The position numbers and the translations under genes were made by a program. 58,313 nucleotides of DNA from positions 1-58,313 of the forward strand of contig NW_026570531.1 in the NCBI RefSeq assembly GCF_019649055.1, in the 5' to 3' direction. Shown here in pieces: positions 1-8,839 of the stretch. The DNA comes from Paramacrobiotus metropolitanus (Eukaryota > Tardigrada > Eutardigrada > Parachela > Macrobiotidae). The first letter of the stretch is position 1. Each line of letters opens with the position of its first letter. The notes under the pieces were generated by a model. The model was not told the DNA's origin, did no database searches, and saw nothing but the letters and a program-made list of their open reading frames with translations.

Positions 1-751
1 GACGGCAATTGCGAGTCAGAATTGTTATTGAAGGAAATCGGACTGTAATCGAGGCAACTGTCGGAAAAGCACAAAAACATCGGTATAAAAGAGCAACAAG
101 TGGAACGGTATATCAGATAACAGCATGTACGGGCATATCGCCCTAACAATCAGAAAGCGCATTTCATGAGAATCAGCACATACTAAGTGATTCAGGCATT
201 GGGCAGGGAAAAGTAGCGAGCCGAGCATCAGGACAAAGTACATGTAACACTTCTCTCCATGAAAAGGACTGTCCGCAGTCCATAACTAATATAAGAAAAG
301 CAGAAAAGCCAGTCAACCAGCAGTACGATAAAGCAGCTGTTTTGCATTTTAAAATTTTCGAAACACATTCATGAAATAGCAAATAATAATATGCAAGTAA
401 TAGTTATACTTTATACGGTTAGAAGAAATACAGGTAATATAGCGGAATAATCTGAATTTTATTTTGGAACGCTTTTAGGAAAACCGGATTGAACCAATTT
501 TCATTTTATAAATGTTTTGGATTTTAAATTCTCTGACTCATTTTATAATAAATGCGGTTCAGTCGATGATATCTTTCGGTCGCTCTTGAACTTGAACTTT
601 GATCAGCGGTTAACCGTACACAAAACCATAACACCACCGTATTTACGCAAATAAACAGACATTTCATTTCCTGAGGCAAAATCGACACAGTACAATTTAT
701 AAATATTAAGTCGCTGGTTTCAAACATTATTCATTCGCTTGTCTAAACACA
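1..751. other. AT-rich sequence without a recognisable gene; possible 3' LTR interior
   Basis: No open frame here resembles a known protein; the longest frames are about 70 codons and have no recognisable motif. If the polypurine tract just to the right is real, this stretch would be the LTR of the minus-strand element, starting with TGTG at 751 and running leftwards. TATA-like strings such as TTTATAAA occur (near 505-510 and 690-700), but they are expected by chance in AT-rich DNA. No second LTR copy is in the window, so neither the LTR nor its other end can be confirmed. Confidence 0.3.
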
Positions 752-770
752 CTCTTTTCCCTTTTTTTTT
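752..770 (-). other. Candidate polypurine tract next to a 3' LTR
   Basis: Read on the minus strand this is an unbroken purine run of nine A, then GGGAAAAGAG, followed at once by TGTGTTTAGACAAG. LTR retroelements prime plus-strand synthesis at a purine run directly before the TG that opens the 3' LTR. It lies downstream of env in the element's sense, which is where the tract belongs in a gag-pol-env element. Another purine-rich run lies at about 5751-5770, directly after pol, and is a competing candidate. There is no second LTR to test against. Confidence 0.3.
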
Positions 771-1787
771 AATGCAGCTTTAGTGCATTCAGTCTACGAT
801 GCTAAACTCGTGTCTGGCTGGTAAAAATTTTTTTTCGTCTGCTGCAGTCGAGTCGCGCGTGTGCGATCTCGTACGAAATTTTGTTCTGTTTTTTTTTCTC
901 AGCAATTTTCAATGCTGTTGCTGACGGGTTTTGGTCAGAGGCATTACAGCAAAAATTTTTTTGTTTGCGGACAAGTTTTCTGCAGAGATTTCACAGCAGA
1001 TGGTATTGCTGTTTCAGACAGGTTTTTGTACATCGATTCTAGACTGCGTTAGTTGAGGTAATTTCGAAGCATGTGAGCGATTCTTCATTCGCGTAGACAC
1101 TGTGCAAACAAACTGCTGCACCAGCTTATCCGTTAACTATATTTTTTAAAATTCAATATCTAATTTTGCCCCAGAAAATTTCGATCTCAGTCTATTCACA
1201 CAAACACCATGCGCTACCCATGGTTTGTAATGCAGGTCGTTTAATCTGATCACGCACTGTTCGTTGTGAGGCGGTAATGACTGATAAAATCGGCGACCTA
1301 AAGCTTCAGGTAGCGAACCGTATATAACTGGGTTCGCTGGAGCGAACTTAAAATTACTGGGTTCCCGGGATAGAAACGGTTTATCTCCAAGAACTTTTTT
1401 TTGAAATTCAAACGAAAATTTGACAATTCTCGAAGGAAATTTCCTGACCAATATTTTGATAAATTTTCCACAAAAAATAAAGCGATGCTTTTACTGAAAA
1501 ATTTAAGTAAAACCTGACCATGTTAAATTTGACGAAATACAAGCGAGAACCTGACTTGATTTGAATTGTCTTTGCAAAATATAAAAAACAAAATCGCATA
1601 AAATACAATATTTTTGAAATTTTGCAATAGAAATTTTTAAGAAATTTTAATTAATTTGCTGGCTGACTTTACATGAGCGGGAAAATAAGGCTAATGCTAA
1701 GCGGTTATACGCTGCTCACGGTCGGTGGAGTTCCGTACCGAACCGGTGCCAACTTCCGGCGCTGTTCCATCAACGCATTCCCAAAGG
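771..1787. other. Intergenic or untranslated sequence, nothing recognised
   Basis: Between the end of the env frame and the candidate polypurine tract I see no supported gene. A minus-strand frame at 1146-1451 (about 100 codons) has no motif I know and is probably chance. From about 1700 rightwards the DNA becomes clearly richer in G and C, matching the env tail frame. Poly-A/T runs (near 825-835, 885-900 and 955-962) are the only other structure. Confidence 0.4.
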
Positions 1788-2078
1788 TCACCGTCGGTTC
1801 CATCCGTGTTCCGACCGTGTGCTCCGGGGAGGAGTCCTGGCGCCGATTGTTGATCCATCCGAGTCCTCAGCGGTCGTACGCGCATTGGCGTAGACGGGAT
1901 CCTGTCGGACGGTGTCCGAAGGACGGTAACGCGGCGTCATGGGAATATCCACCGTCCGTGTGGGTACGTCCCGGACGGGTTCCGATTGGGGTTTCCGTAG
2001 CGGTCGCAGTGACCGCAATCGTTCCCTGCCGTCGAGGCTGAAAATCATACTGCCGGCGCGAACGCGGGCGGCAACAAT
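1788..2078 (-). pseudogene. Open frame continuing past the env TAG: possible cytoplasmic tail
   Basis: The env reading frame meets TAG at 2079-2081 but then stays open in the same frame for about 97 more codons, to 1788. The stretch is clearly richer in G and C than the DNA to its left and encodes a basic, Ser/Thr/Pro/Arg-rich, non-hydrophobic sequence including DPVYANA, as a cytoplasmic tail might. Either the TAG is a nonsense lesion in a long-tailed envelope protein, or the natural tail is the 13 residues after the membrane segment and this frame is chance. An antisense frame (1673-2041, plus) overlaps and looks like a shadow. Confidence 0.35.
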
Positions 2079-3737
2079 CTAGAAGACAGCTGAGAACGCG
2101 ATTACCGTTCGGTAATACCGAACGCAAAATACCACAGCAATGAAAACGGTTATCGAAGTAAGCGAAATATTTAAGAGACTATGCCATGTCATGGACTTCA
2201 TTGTACTTTGAACATATTTTGGAGTAATTATGGTACTCAAATTTGAAATACCGGTCTCCAACATCAGGCCGGATAACTCGGCTGTTAAGTCGAGAAACCG
2301 AAAAGGATCCATTGACAAGGAGTCACCGAGAGTGTCTTCCAAGTTATCCGTCAGGAATTTGGCAGTATAATGCCAATGTGCAAGCGTTTTATGGAACGTA
2401 GGGTTTACAGGAGTCCAGGCACCGTCTTGGTAGCGGTAGAGAGTTCCGTGTATAATTACCACGGAGTGCCGATGGAGGCAAACTGAGTGCCTTTTGAGGG
2501 TTTCGCCGTCGAGGGCGATCGTGTATCCGCGATCGTCGTTTTCGGCCGCGATGTACGGATCTGGTCCGCATGTAGAGTACTTGACTCCGATGGTAACATT
2601 GACTTCCGTGCACTGGTAGATAGTCGCCGAATCTCCAAGAACTACGGCAGCCTGACATTTGGGAAAACCTAGTTTGCCTCCGACGACCACAGGGAAAACT
2701 GGCTAAGTAGAATCAGACTTTCCATTTCCGTTCTGTCGGCCTGGCATTGCAACTTGTGCAGATGATTGAGGATTTTCATTTCTTGAAACGCGAAGAAATC
2801 CTCAACGTACTGAAGGTGGGACGATAGTAAGGTGGTAATTTCTGCCGAAAGATTTGCATTCAACCGACTTTGGATGCCAACAGGGGACGAGCCGGAGGGC
2901 GGATTCTCTCAGTGACGTTAGGACGATACCAAGCGTGGTAAAATTTTATGCGAAGTGTCGGATGGGAGCGGACATAATGAACAGATGCGCCTTCATCGCA
3001 TGTTCGTTCCATTTTTCTTCAACCGTAAAGCTGAGTTGATGTAAATGGTCCCGAATGTGGATCTCTCCTGATTTTAATTGGAACAACTGCCCGCTGTCAA
3101 GAACCGTGTTAGCACGACACTTCGTATGGTTTTGTCGGTAGTCCACACGTAAGTTACGTGTGGATGGACACTGGACTCGGAGAGAATAGACGAAGAAATT
3201 TCGCCAGTGGCGGACAGTACTGGACAGTCGTCACACGTGGTTTCGAGGTCACGTTCTCTAAGAGACAGGTAATGACGTCAGCCCGGCGGTATTGGTTCCA
3301 CCGGCGGTCAACCACAGGTATTGCGTCGTATACCCAAGTACGTCCACTTTTGGTCATGGCGTTTCCACTGCATGTCTTTGTTCTGACCATGTCACGGCAC
3401 TGATCAGCGGTTACCGGGAGTGCGACCTCAAAATTCTGGCTGTTATAGCCGCCGAAGAAAAACCTTCTTGTATCGTGGTTTTCATAACCATCCGACAAGC
3501 GGAGCCGGAGAAAACTCGAGTAATGTTCTTATAGTCGAGAAGATAGTACTTCACGTCATGAGTTTCTCTGATGGGGCCGTCTAACTGCTCGCACCGGATT
3601 CGCGCAGAAAGGTCAGCGATTCCCGTATTTACTCCGTGAGCAGTCGCATAGCGTAGTGTTCAGTCCGGAAGTACCCGACAAGGTACAGAGTAAAGAAGGA
3701 CGGAAAGTGTCACAAAGCTGGGTAGACCAGCGCGCAT
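2079..3737 (-). pseudogene. env: Envelope glycoprotein remnant, class III (chuvirus-like) fold suspected
   Basis: A type I membrane glycoprotein gene in at least four broken pieces. ATG at 3737 opens 25 codons with a signal-peptide-like stretch (MRAGL, then a hydrophobic VTLSVLL core), then an in-frame TGA at 3660-3662. The same frame resumes to about 3490, followed by shifts near 3495, 3150 and 2680. Later pieces carry paired cysteines, N-x-T/S sites, a helix-like section (about 2690-2860) with LHKLQC, and a last piece (2690-2079) with PKCQ, a CGPDP turn and a membrane anchor around ITVFIAVVFCV (2118-2177), followed by RYYR. The order of helical segment, Cys-rich segment and anchor resembles, from memory of the family, glycoproteins of chuviruses and relatives; this is inference, not a search result. 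A membrane fusion/entry role for the intact ancestor follows from the architecture. The start overlaps the end of ORF-B. Confidence 0.6.
2118..2177 (-). other. Predicted transmembrane anchor of env
   Basis: Twenty codons, residues about 172-191 of the last env piece, are almost wholly hydrophobic (core SITVFIAVVFCV), preceded by polar residues and followed by the basic RYYR. This is the stop-transfer pattern of a type I membrane protein with a short or medium tail inside the cell. It is the best single argument that the frame is an envelope gene. Confidence 0.7.
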
Positions 3738-4467
3738 GCGTTTGCAGGAACTGGAGGCGGCGGTGCCTCGTTTTCTGGTCCTGAGTCATCGCTCGTAAGA
3801 CCTTCCCGATTTCCTGGTTTAGCCGGAGCGTATGCGGGGTTGTGAACCGTAAGTCCCTTTCTCGATGGTTCTTCGTCCAAATTCACAGTTACAGTAGATT
3901 CCGCGTCGGAATCAGAATATGCTTCAGAGGAGGTGGACTGTCAGAGTCCTTCCTCGCAGTAGAAGCGTTTTCCGTCATCGGAAACAAATGTGCGCAATGA
4001 GGACATATGTCGCTGACAGCGCATTCTGCGTGATATTTGTGGCCGCGAATACACTCCATCATCGGCGGAGTGCATTCTACCAATACCACTTCCGTACCGC
4101 AAACGCACATTCGGTGGCGGTAGACGGCTATGAGACATTGGGTACAAAGGAAGACGGGACGACCTTTCTGGTACAGGACGCGGGCATCTGTTGGTTTATT
4201 ACACCTTCCGTTATTTTTCCGCGTTTCACAAAGACGAATGTTAAAGACGTCTGTCGTTCTAGATGAAATAACCATTGCGTCTTCTCGATCCCTGTTAAGG
4301 AGTACGAAGTCCTGACCGATCGCCCGGAGGGCATTGTTCGTAAAGCATTTGCAGTCAAAACTGATATCCGTATCATGGTACGCGACATGACAGGTGTGCT
4401 CCCTGGACGAAGTCGGAAAAATGCCAACATTAGGAGAGCTATGGATTGGTAAAACGGCATCAATGCT
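3710..4467 (-). pseudogene. ORF-B: Cys/His-rich zinc-binding protein with acidic, proline-rich tail
   Basis: The frame opens after TAA at 4468-4470; the first ATG is at 4275 and the frame closes at TAA 3889-3891. Counted from that ATG the cysteines and histidines are C16, C25, C44, C47, C57, C59, C68, C75, H79, H82, C85, C91 and C94. The last block reads C-x2-GH-x2-H-x2-C-x5-C-x2-C, close to a RING-H2/treble-clef knuckle, so zinc binding is likely. A second minus-strand frame, open from 3940 to a TGA at 3710-3712, gives an acidic Ser/Asp/Glu stretch then a proline run (APPPPVP). It looks like the natural C-terminus displaced by a frameshift near 3940, and it overlaps the env start by 28 bases. 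The zinc layout parallels ORF-A. Function unknown; a RING-type ubiquitin ligase or a nucleic-acid-binding accessory protein are both possible. Confidence 0.55.
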
Positions 4468-4474
4468 TTAAAAG

Positions 4475-5539
4475 CTATTGCCCTGGATTCATCATTGTGG
4501 GGATCAATGTTAGAAACTGATATATCAGCGGATGGTAGTGAAAATTTCGGCGATAGGTTTCGTAAGTGTCGGCAACTTCACCAAGGTTTTGCCGTAAAAG
4601 CCATGCCCAGAGCCTTTTTGTCAGTGGCGCAGAATCAGAATGCGTTGTTTTGGCATAGCGGAGTACTACACAGACCTGATCAGTTGGGTCTGCGTAAGAA
4701 TTTTCCTCAACGATAAAAAACGAATGCGCAAAATCGTGAGCTATTCTGTTATTGAAATCCCGTTGCGCGTGCTCATAAGAGATTTGACCGGGAGGATACC
4801 CAAGATGTCGATGGTAAATTCTGGTCGTACTACAATGATCACAATGGTTGGGTTCTCGTGTACGGTGCCCTGCCTGACAAGTTTTAACGGTCAAATCGTT
4901 AGGATGCTGAAAGTAGCCGTCGGTAAACAACTCGTGGTTGGTGGCTTTATAAAAGCATTCCAGACAGAAGAAGTCTGGAACAAGCTTATTATATAAATAA
5001 AGACCGTAACGTTGAGCCCGATTGCTACACCTCACGATCGGTGCATTGAGGTAATTAATGGTCTGGGCATCGCACCGGCCCGGGTCAGTGTTACACTGAA
5101 AGGTCAACGAAGGCGTCGTCATATCAAGTTGTGTCGTTGCGCATCTGCATGCGAAAGGTGCAGGAAAACCGCGTGTTAATCCGTAATTTCCTACGGCTAA
5201 GCTTAGCCAAGTACAGCGAGGAAAGAACGGCTTGAGCGGTATATCTGTATCAATTTTGGAAAGGGCACTTATGCAACTTGTAAATTCCGCAAGACGAAGA
5301 TCGTCAAGAAAAGTATTGTTTACGGTTGTTATACGCTCGATTTCATTGGAATCCAGAAATGGTTCAAGATAACGTTTTAACACCTCCAATCGGGCGAACG
5401 AAACCGCGCGTGCACTGGGTACTTCCGAAATTACAGTTGTCAAAACTGTTTGACGATTGGCAAGAGGGTGAAGCTCATTAGCAACACTCACGTGACAGAA
5501 ATGGTCAAGTACGTACCGGTTTCCCAAAAGTCGATGGGT
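4475..5539 (-). CDS. ORF-A: cysteine-rich protein of unknown function, about 350 residues
   Basis: The longest uninterrupted minus-strand frame outside gag-pol, open from just after TGA 5540-5542 to TAG 4475-4477. There is no ATG in the first 130 codons; the earliest start-like codons are TTG/CTG at about 5525-5530, so the N-terminus was probably supplied by splicing or lost by a frameshift. I do not recognise the family. Counting from the TTG at 5527, cysteines and a histidine form C145, C152, C167, C188, C191, C217, H221, C229 and C232, that is C-x20-C-x2-C then C-x2-GH-x7-C-x2-C, a likely zinc-binding domain parallel to ORF-B. The first 130 residues are mixed helical and the last 110 hold no motif I know. 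It lies 7 bases from the ORF-B frame, as in a compact viral gene block. It could be the first half of a single ORF-A/ORF-B protein split by mutation. Confidence 0.55.
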   Translation of the reverse strand, partial: THRLLGNRYVLDHFCHVSVANELHPLANRQTVLTTVISEVPSARAVSFARLEVLKRYLEPFLDSNEIERITTVNNTFLDDLRLAEFTSCISALSKIDTDIPLKPFFPRCTWLSLAVGNYGLTRGFPAPFACRCATTQLDMTTPSLTFQCNTDPGRCDAQTINYLNAPIVRCSNRAQRYGLYLYNKLVPDFFCLECFYKATNHELFTDGYFQHPNDLTVKTCQAGHRTREPNHCDHCSTTRIYHRHLGYPPGQISYEHAQRDFNNRIAHDFAHSFFIVEENSYADPTDQVCVVLRYAKTTHSDSAPLTKRLWAWLLRQNLGEVADTYETYRRNFHYHPLIYQFLTLIPTMMNPGQ

Positions 5540-5591
5540 TCAGACCGGTGTACCTGTAAACTGGTGCCTGACGGCCGTTGGGATCAACGCC

Positions 5592-5770
5592 CTACAACAA
5601 AAGAGAGAAAGAATTAATTTTAGATAAATTAAAATACCAAAGCTGTCATATGAAAATAAACTACTTGTTTCTTTTTATTTTTTAAATTTTATTATCTTTT
5701 TATTTAATTTTAACCGATGATACATGAAAGAATAAAATATGAATGCTTATTTTTCTCTCTTTTGTTTTAG
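5592..5770. repeat. AT-rich segment bounded by inverted repeats, splice-acceptor-like on both strands
   Basis: The left end reads CTACAACAAAAGAGAGAAA and the complement of the right end reads CTAAAACAAAAGAGAGAAA, an inverted repeat of about 19 bp with one mismatch. Between them lie about 140 bp of very AT-rich DNA, in sharp contrast with the coding DNA on both sides. On either strand the outgoing end is a pyrimidine tract followed by TAG (minus: CTCTCTTTTGTTGTAG; plus: CTCTCTTTTGTTTTAG), so it looks like a 3' splice site both ways. No GT donor sits at either edge. Readings: a small inverted-repeat transposon (no clear target-site duplication), an env/ORF-A splice acceptor region, or a polypurine tract after pol. 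Confidence 0.5.
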
Positions 5771-7147
5771 GCGGTCGAACGTCGAACCGTCTCCGTTCCG
5801 TTAGTTCCGGTTATCGGAACGTCAGGTGGGTTGTGGACACTGGATCGTTTGTTTCTCGACCCTGTTCGAGATCCACGTTATCAAGTCTCTTTTCCCTTTT
5901 AAGTGGTTCGGCCAGAACCGACTCAACGTACGGTGTGTCCAAGCGCTCGCTATAGTGGCGCAAACGCTGTACATGGACAACCTGAGTCTTCGGCCGACCA
6001 CGAAGAGATTCAATTTCGTAATTAACTTCGGACACTTGAGAGACGATCCTCCAAGGCCCGTGCCAACGAATTAGAAATTTTGGAGATAGGTTATTTTCAG
6101 GAGAAACAATTTCTTTTGGCGGTCCTTTTAAAGGACCAGATCGCCAGGTGCAAAGGCGTGTTCACGACGGGTAACATTAAAGCGCGGAGCCGTCTTATCT
6201 TGCGCGTGATTCGCCATGAGGCCGGCAACCTCGCGTAAGCTACTTAGGTACGTCTGAATTTGATTTGGAAGCGTTTCATCAGGCTCTTCGAAACCAAGGT
6301 TTTCGCCAGGATTGATAATATTATCGATTGGATGAGTCGGGTTATACCCGTGCAACAATTCAAATGGAGAGACCTTAACCGTGTCGTTCACCATTGTATT
6401 CAAGGCAAAAGTTATCGGTATCACAAGGTCATCCCAGTTTCTATGTGTCGGAGACACGTAGTGCGCAATCGCTTTAACGAGAACACCATTTATCCTTTCG
6501 GTAAGGCCATCGGCCTTAGGGTTGTATGCCGTAGTCGTACGATGAGTAATGCGCGCTAGGCGCAACAAATGTTGCAAGAGACTTCCGGTGAAATGAGTCG
6601 AGATCCGTAAGGATCGACCTTGGGCACCATGTCTGGAAATAACTTGCTCGTACAAAAAATGTGCCGCGTTGGCGGCAGTTGCAGCTTTCACGGGTCGCGC
6701 TTCGATCCACTTTGTCAAGTGATCGACGGCAACAATTATGTACCGGTTCCTTTACTGCTCGGTGGGAATGGACCAACGTAGTCCATACCCACATTCGAAA
6801 GGTTGACCGATTTTGATACGTTGCAGAAAACCATATGGTGGTTTTAGCGGTGGTTTCAGCACCTGACAGGAATGGCACGAAGAAATGTATTCCGCAACAT
6901 CGTGGGCCATGTTCGGCCAGTAATATTTGAGATACAGAGCTTCGAAGCACCGGGTGATCCCAGGATGACCAAGATCATCGTGATACGCCCTTAAGAGAGT
7001 GACCTTTAGTGAACTAGGCACCACAATGAGATATACCGGATCGTTGCCGCGAAATACGATTTTATACAAAATTTTCTCCTTTACGACGTAGTGCTGAATT
7101 CGCGTTCGAAATTTCGCGGTGTCGGTGGCACCGTTCAGGATTCCCAA
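5771..7147 (-). pseudogene. pol (IN): Integrase remnant of the Ty3/gypsy pol
   Basis: Inserts the element's cDNA into host DNA. The first piece (7147-6752) carries the HHCC zinc-binding domain: H56, H61, C91, C94 of that frame (H-x4-H-x29-C-x2-C, around YHDDLGHPG and CHSCQ). The catalytic core is spread over frames: MDYVGPF with the first acid near 6783 in one frame, TKWIEAR from 6718 in another, the second acid near TDLDS in a third, and the glutamate in YNPKADGLTERIN back in the 6718-6128 frame. The C-terminal part continues in shifted frames past 6128 (KFLIRWHGPWRIV, then VVHVQRLRHY), typical of the Ty3/gypsy integrase tail. No chromodomain was seen. At least four frame changes make it inactive. 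The 3' end is taken near the AT-rich segment. Confidence 0.85.
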
Positions 7148-7660
7148 AATCTTTTACAGAATTCGTCAGTTCCTGTAGAGCAGGTAAGTCGACCGTTGAA
7201 TCTGGTACGACTAGGGCGCAAATCTGCGGTAACGGTGGTGGTAAAGGTGATCGTGAGAGAAAGTCGGCTACGTTATTGGCACTTCCTTTTCGGTACTGGA
7301 TCCTTATGTTGTATGGGCGCAAAGCCAGGATCCAACGAGCGAGACGACCACTCGGGGTCGGCGTTTTAAACAAAGGAATTAAGGAGTTATGGTCCGTCAC
7401 TACGGTGAACGGTTTCGGACCTCCGAGGTAAAATGGAATTTGTCAGTAACCGACCAGAAAATAGCGAGGAGCTCCTGCTCGGACGTATGATAGTTCTTCT
7501 CTGCATCGGTTAACGAACGACTTGCGTAGGCAACAACTTTGAAACCATCAGCTTCGCGCTGTGTCAGAACGGCGCCCAGTCCATCGAGACTGGCATCCGT
7601 TTCAGGACGTGCTCCTTTTCATTGTCAAAGTGGGTGAGGGATTGGTTTTTGTGATTAATG
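7062..7660 (-). pseudogene. pol (RH): RNase H domain of pol, with linker to integrase
   Basis: Degrades the RNA strand of the RNA:DNA hybrid during reverse transcription. All four acidic positions of the Ty3/gypsy RNase H are visible, over two frames: D in [13 protein letters not shown] (codon at about 7595-7597), E in [11 protein letters not shown] in [12 protein letters not shown], and D in SANNVADFLSRSP. A one-base shift near 7430 separates the first two from the last two. After the LSRS motif comes a linker of about 60 codons leading to the integrase zinc finger, where frames change again near 7150. It directly follows RT, the order expected for this group. Confidence 0.85.
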
Positions 7661-7666
7661 AGTTTT

Positions 7667-8774
7667 TTATATCGTCAAAGCGAGCTGCGACGCAGCAGAC
7701 CAATGAAACGTTGTGTTTTTCTTGTTAACTCGAGAAGGGCGGCAATGCGCGAAAAATTTTTGATGAATCGCCGATAATGGCTGGCAGCGCCTAAGAATCA
7801 TAACGTCCCGGATACATGCAGGTACCGGACGAGCTAGGATAGCCTGAACGTTTTCCGGATCTGGGGCAATGCCCTGGGAATTTACCATATGACCTAAGAA
7901 CTTTAGTTCCTTCTTCCCAAAGAAGCATTTGCCTGGTTTGATTTTCAGTCCGGCTTCTCGAAGCCGTTGCAAAACCTGATTTGAAGGTTTACTAAAAGAT
8001 TTTGCCACGAGTCCGCATAAATTTCAACATCATCAAGATACAGTATTAAAATCTTTCCTTTGAGATCGCCCAGGACGCGATCCATCATGCGACTGAAAGT
8101 CGCAGGAGCCATACGCAATCAAAGGGCATTACTTCAAATTGGAAAACGCCGTCCGGCGTTCGGAAACAAGTAAGACTCTTGGATGAGTCATCCATCCTGA
8201 TTTGCCAGTAGCCACTAGCCAAATCAAGGCTAGTAAAGTAACACGAATTTTTAAGACTGTCCAAACAGTCGTCGATTCTGGGTAATGGGTAGGGATCAAA
8301 AATAGTGTCCTCATTCAAAAGCTTGTATGAAACACAAAATCTTAAAGACTCATCTCTTTTTCGTGCCAGTACTACATTGGCACATCGTTCTGAAATTTCG
8401 CATGGGCTGATCACGCCCTTTCGCAACATATCTTGGATCTGTCGAGTGATCTCGACTTTTTGCCATTCCGCGAAACGCCGAAGCGGTTCCACGACTGGAT
8501 TCGCTTCCGGTTTCAGAAAAATTCTGTGTGTCAACACGTTACAGGTACCGAGGCCCTGATCGTCGGTCGGAAAGACCTCAGTAAAATCCATGAGCAAACG
8601 TACTAGTTCGTTCCGTTGTTCGACCGAAAGGTCACCATAATTTAATTTTTGAAAATTAATGTCTGAAACTTTTGCCGCAATTGTGGTAGGACCAAAAAGG
8701 TCATCAATGTCATCTGTGATTTCCGAATTATTCTTCATAAAACGCTTGAGGTTTTCCGGCAGTAACTCTTCCAA
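7667..8774 (-). pseudogene. pol (RT): Reverse transcriptase of the Ty3/gypsy pol, frameshifted
   Basis: Copies the element's RNA into DNA. The first piece (8774-8085, 229 codons) has the fingers and palm: the usual VDYRxLN motif reads VSYKLLN, then PLPRIDDCLD, then motif A FTSLDLASGYWQI with catalytic D at residue 184, and FEVMPF. The frame shifts near 8110; the next frame holds APATFSRMMD and the catalytic YLDD box at 8029-8040. It shifts again near 8000, after which 8008-7667 gives the C-terminal part (LREAGLKIKPGKC, then FLGHMVNSQGI). Motif order and wording place it in Ty3/gypsy rather than BEL/Pao or copia. At least two frameshifts make it dead. The non-ATG beginning is normal, since pol is cleaved from a polyprotein. 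Confidence 0.9.
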
Positions 8775-8839
8775 CGCGACTGCACTATTCTGAATCTCTT
8801 GGTCCGGAACCTCGAGGTTCGCGTTTCTGTAACAGCTCT

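Noticed and set aside
25-243. Minus-strand hydrophobic frame of 72 codons at the left edge
   Set aside because: AT-rich DNA gives hydrophobic chance frames; no homology or context supports it.
1146-1451. Minus-strand frame of 101 codons
   Set aside because: No motif; it lies in the stretch between env and the possible LTR, where untranslated sequence is expected.
1673-2041. Plus-strand frame of 122 codons
   Set aside because: It lies antisense to the open env tail frame, has no motif, and long shadow frames are expected in this stretch.
5743-5955. Plus-strand gene beginning with the acceptor-like site at 5770
   Set aside because: The downstream plus frame is antisense to the integrase C-terminus and has no independent support.
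7667-8774. Assignment of the pol to BEL/Pao because of the chuvirus-like env
   Set aside because: RT, RNase H and integrase motifs (YLDD, LDLASGYWQI, TDHNSLI, GLTERIN) read as Ty3/gypsy; env type cannot override pol.
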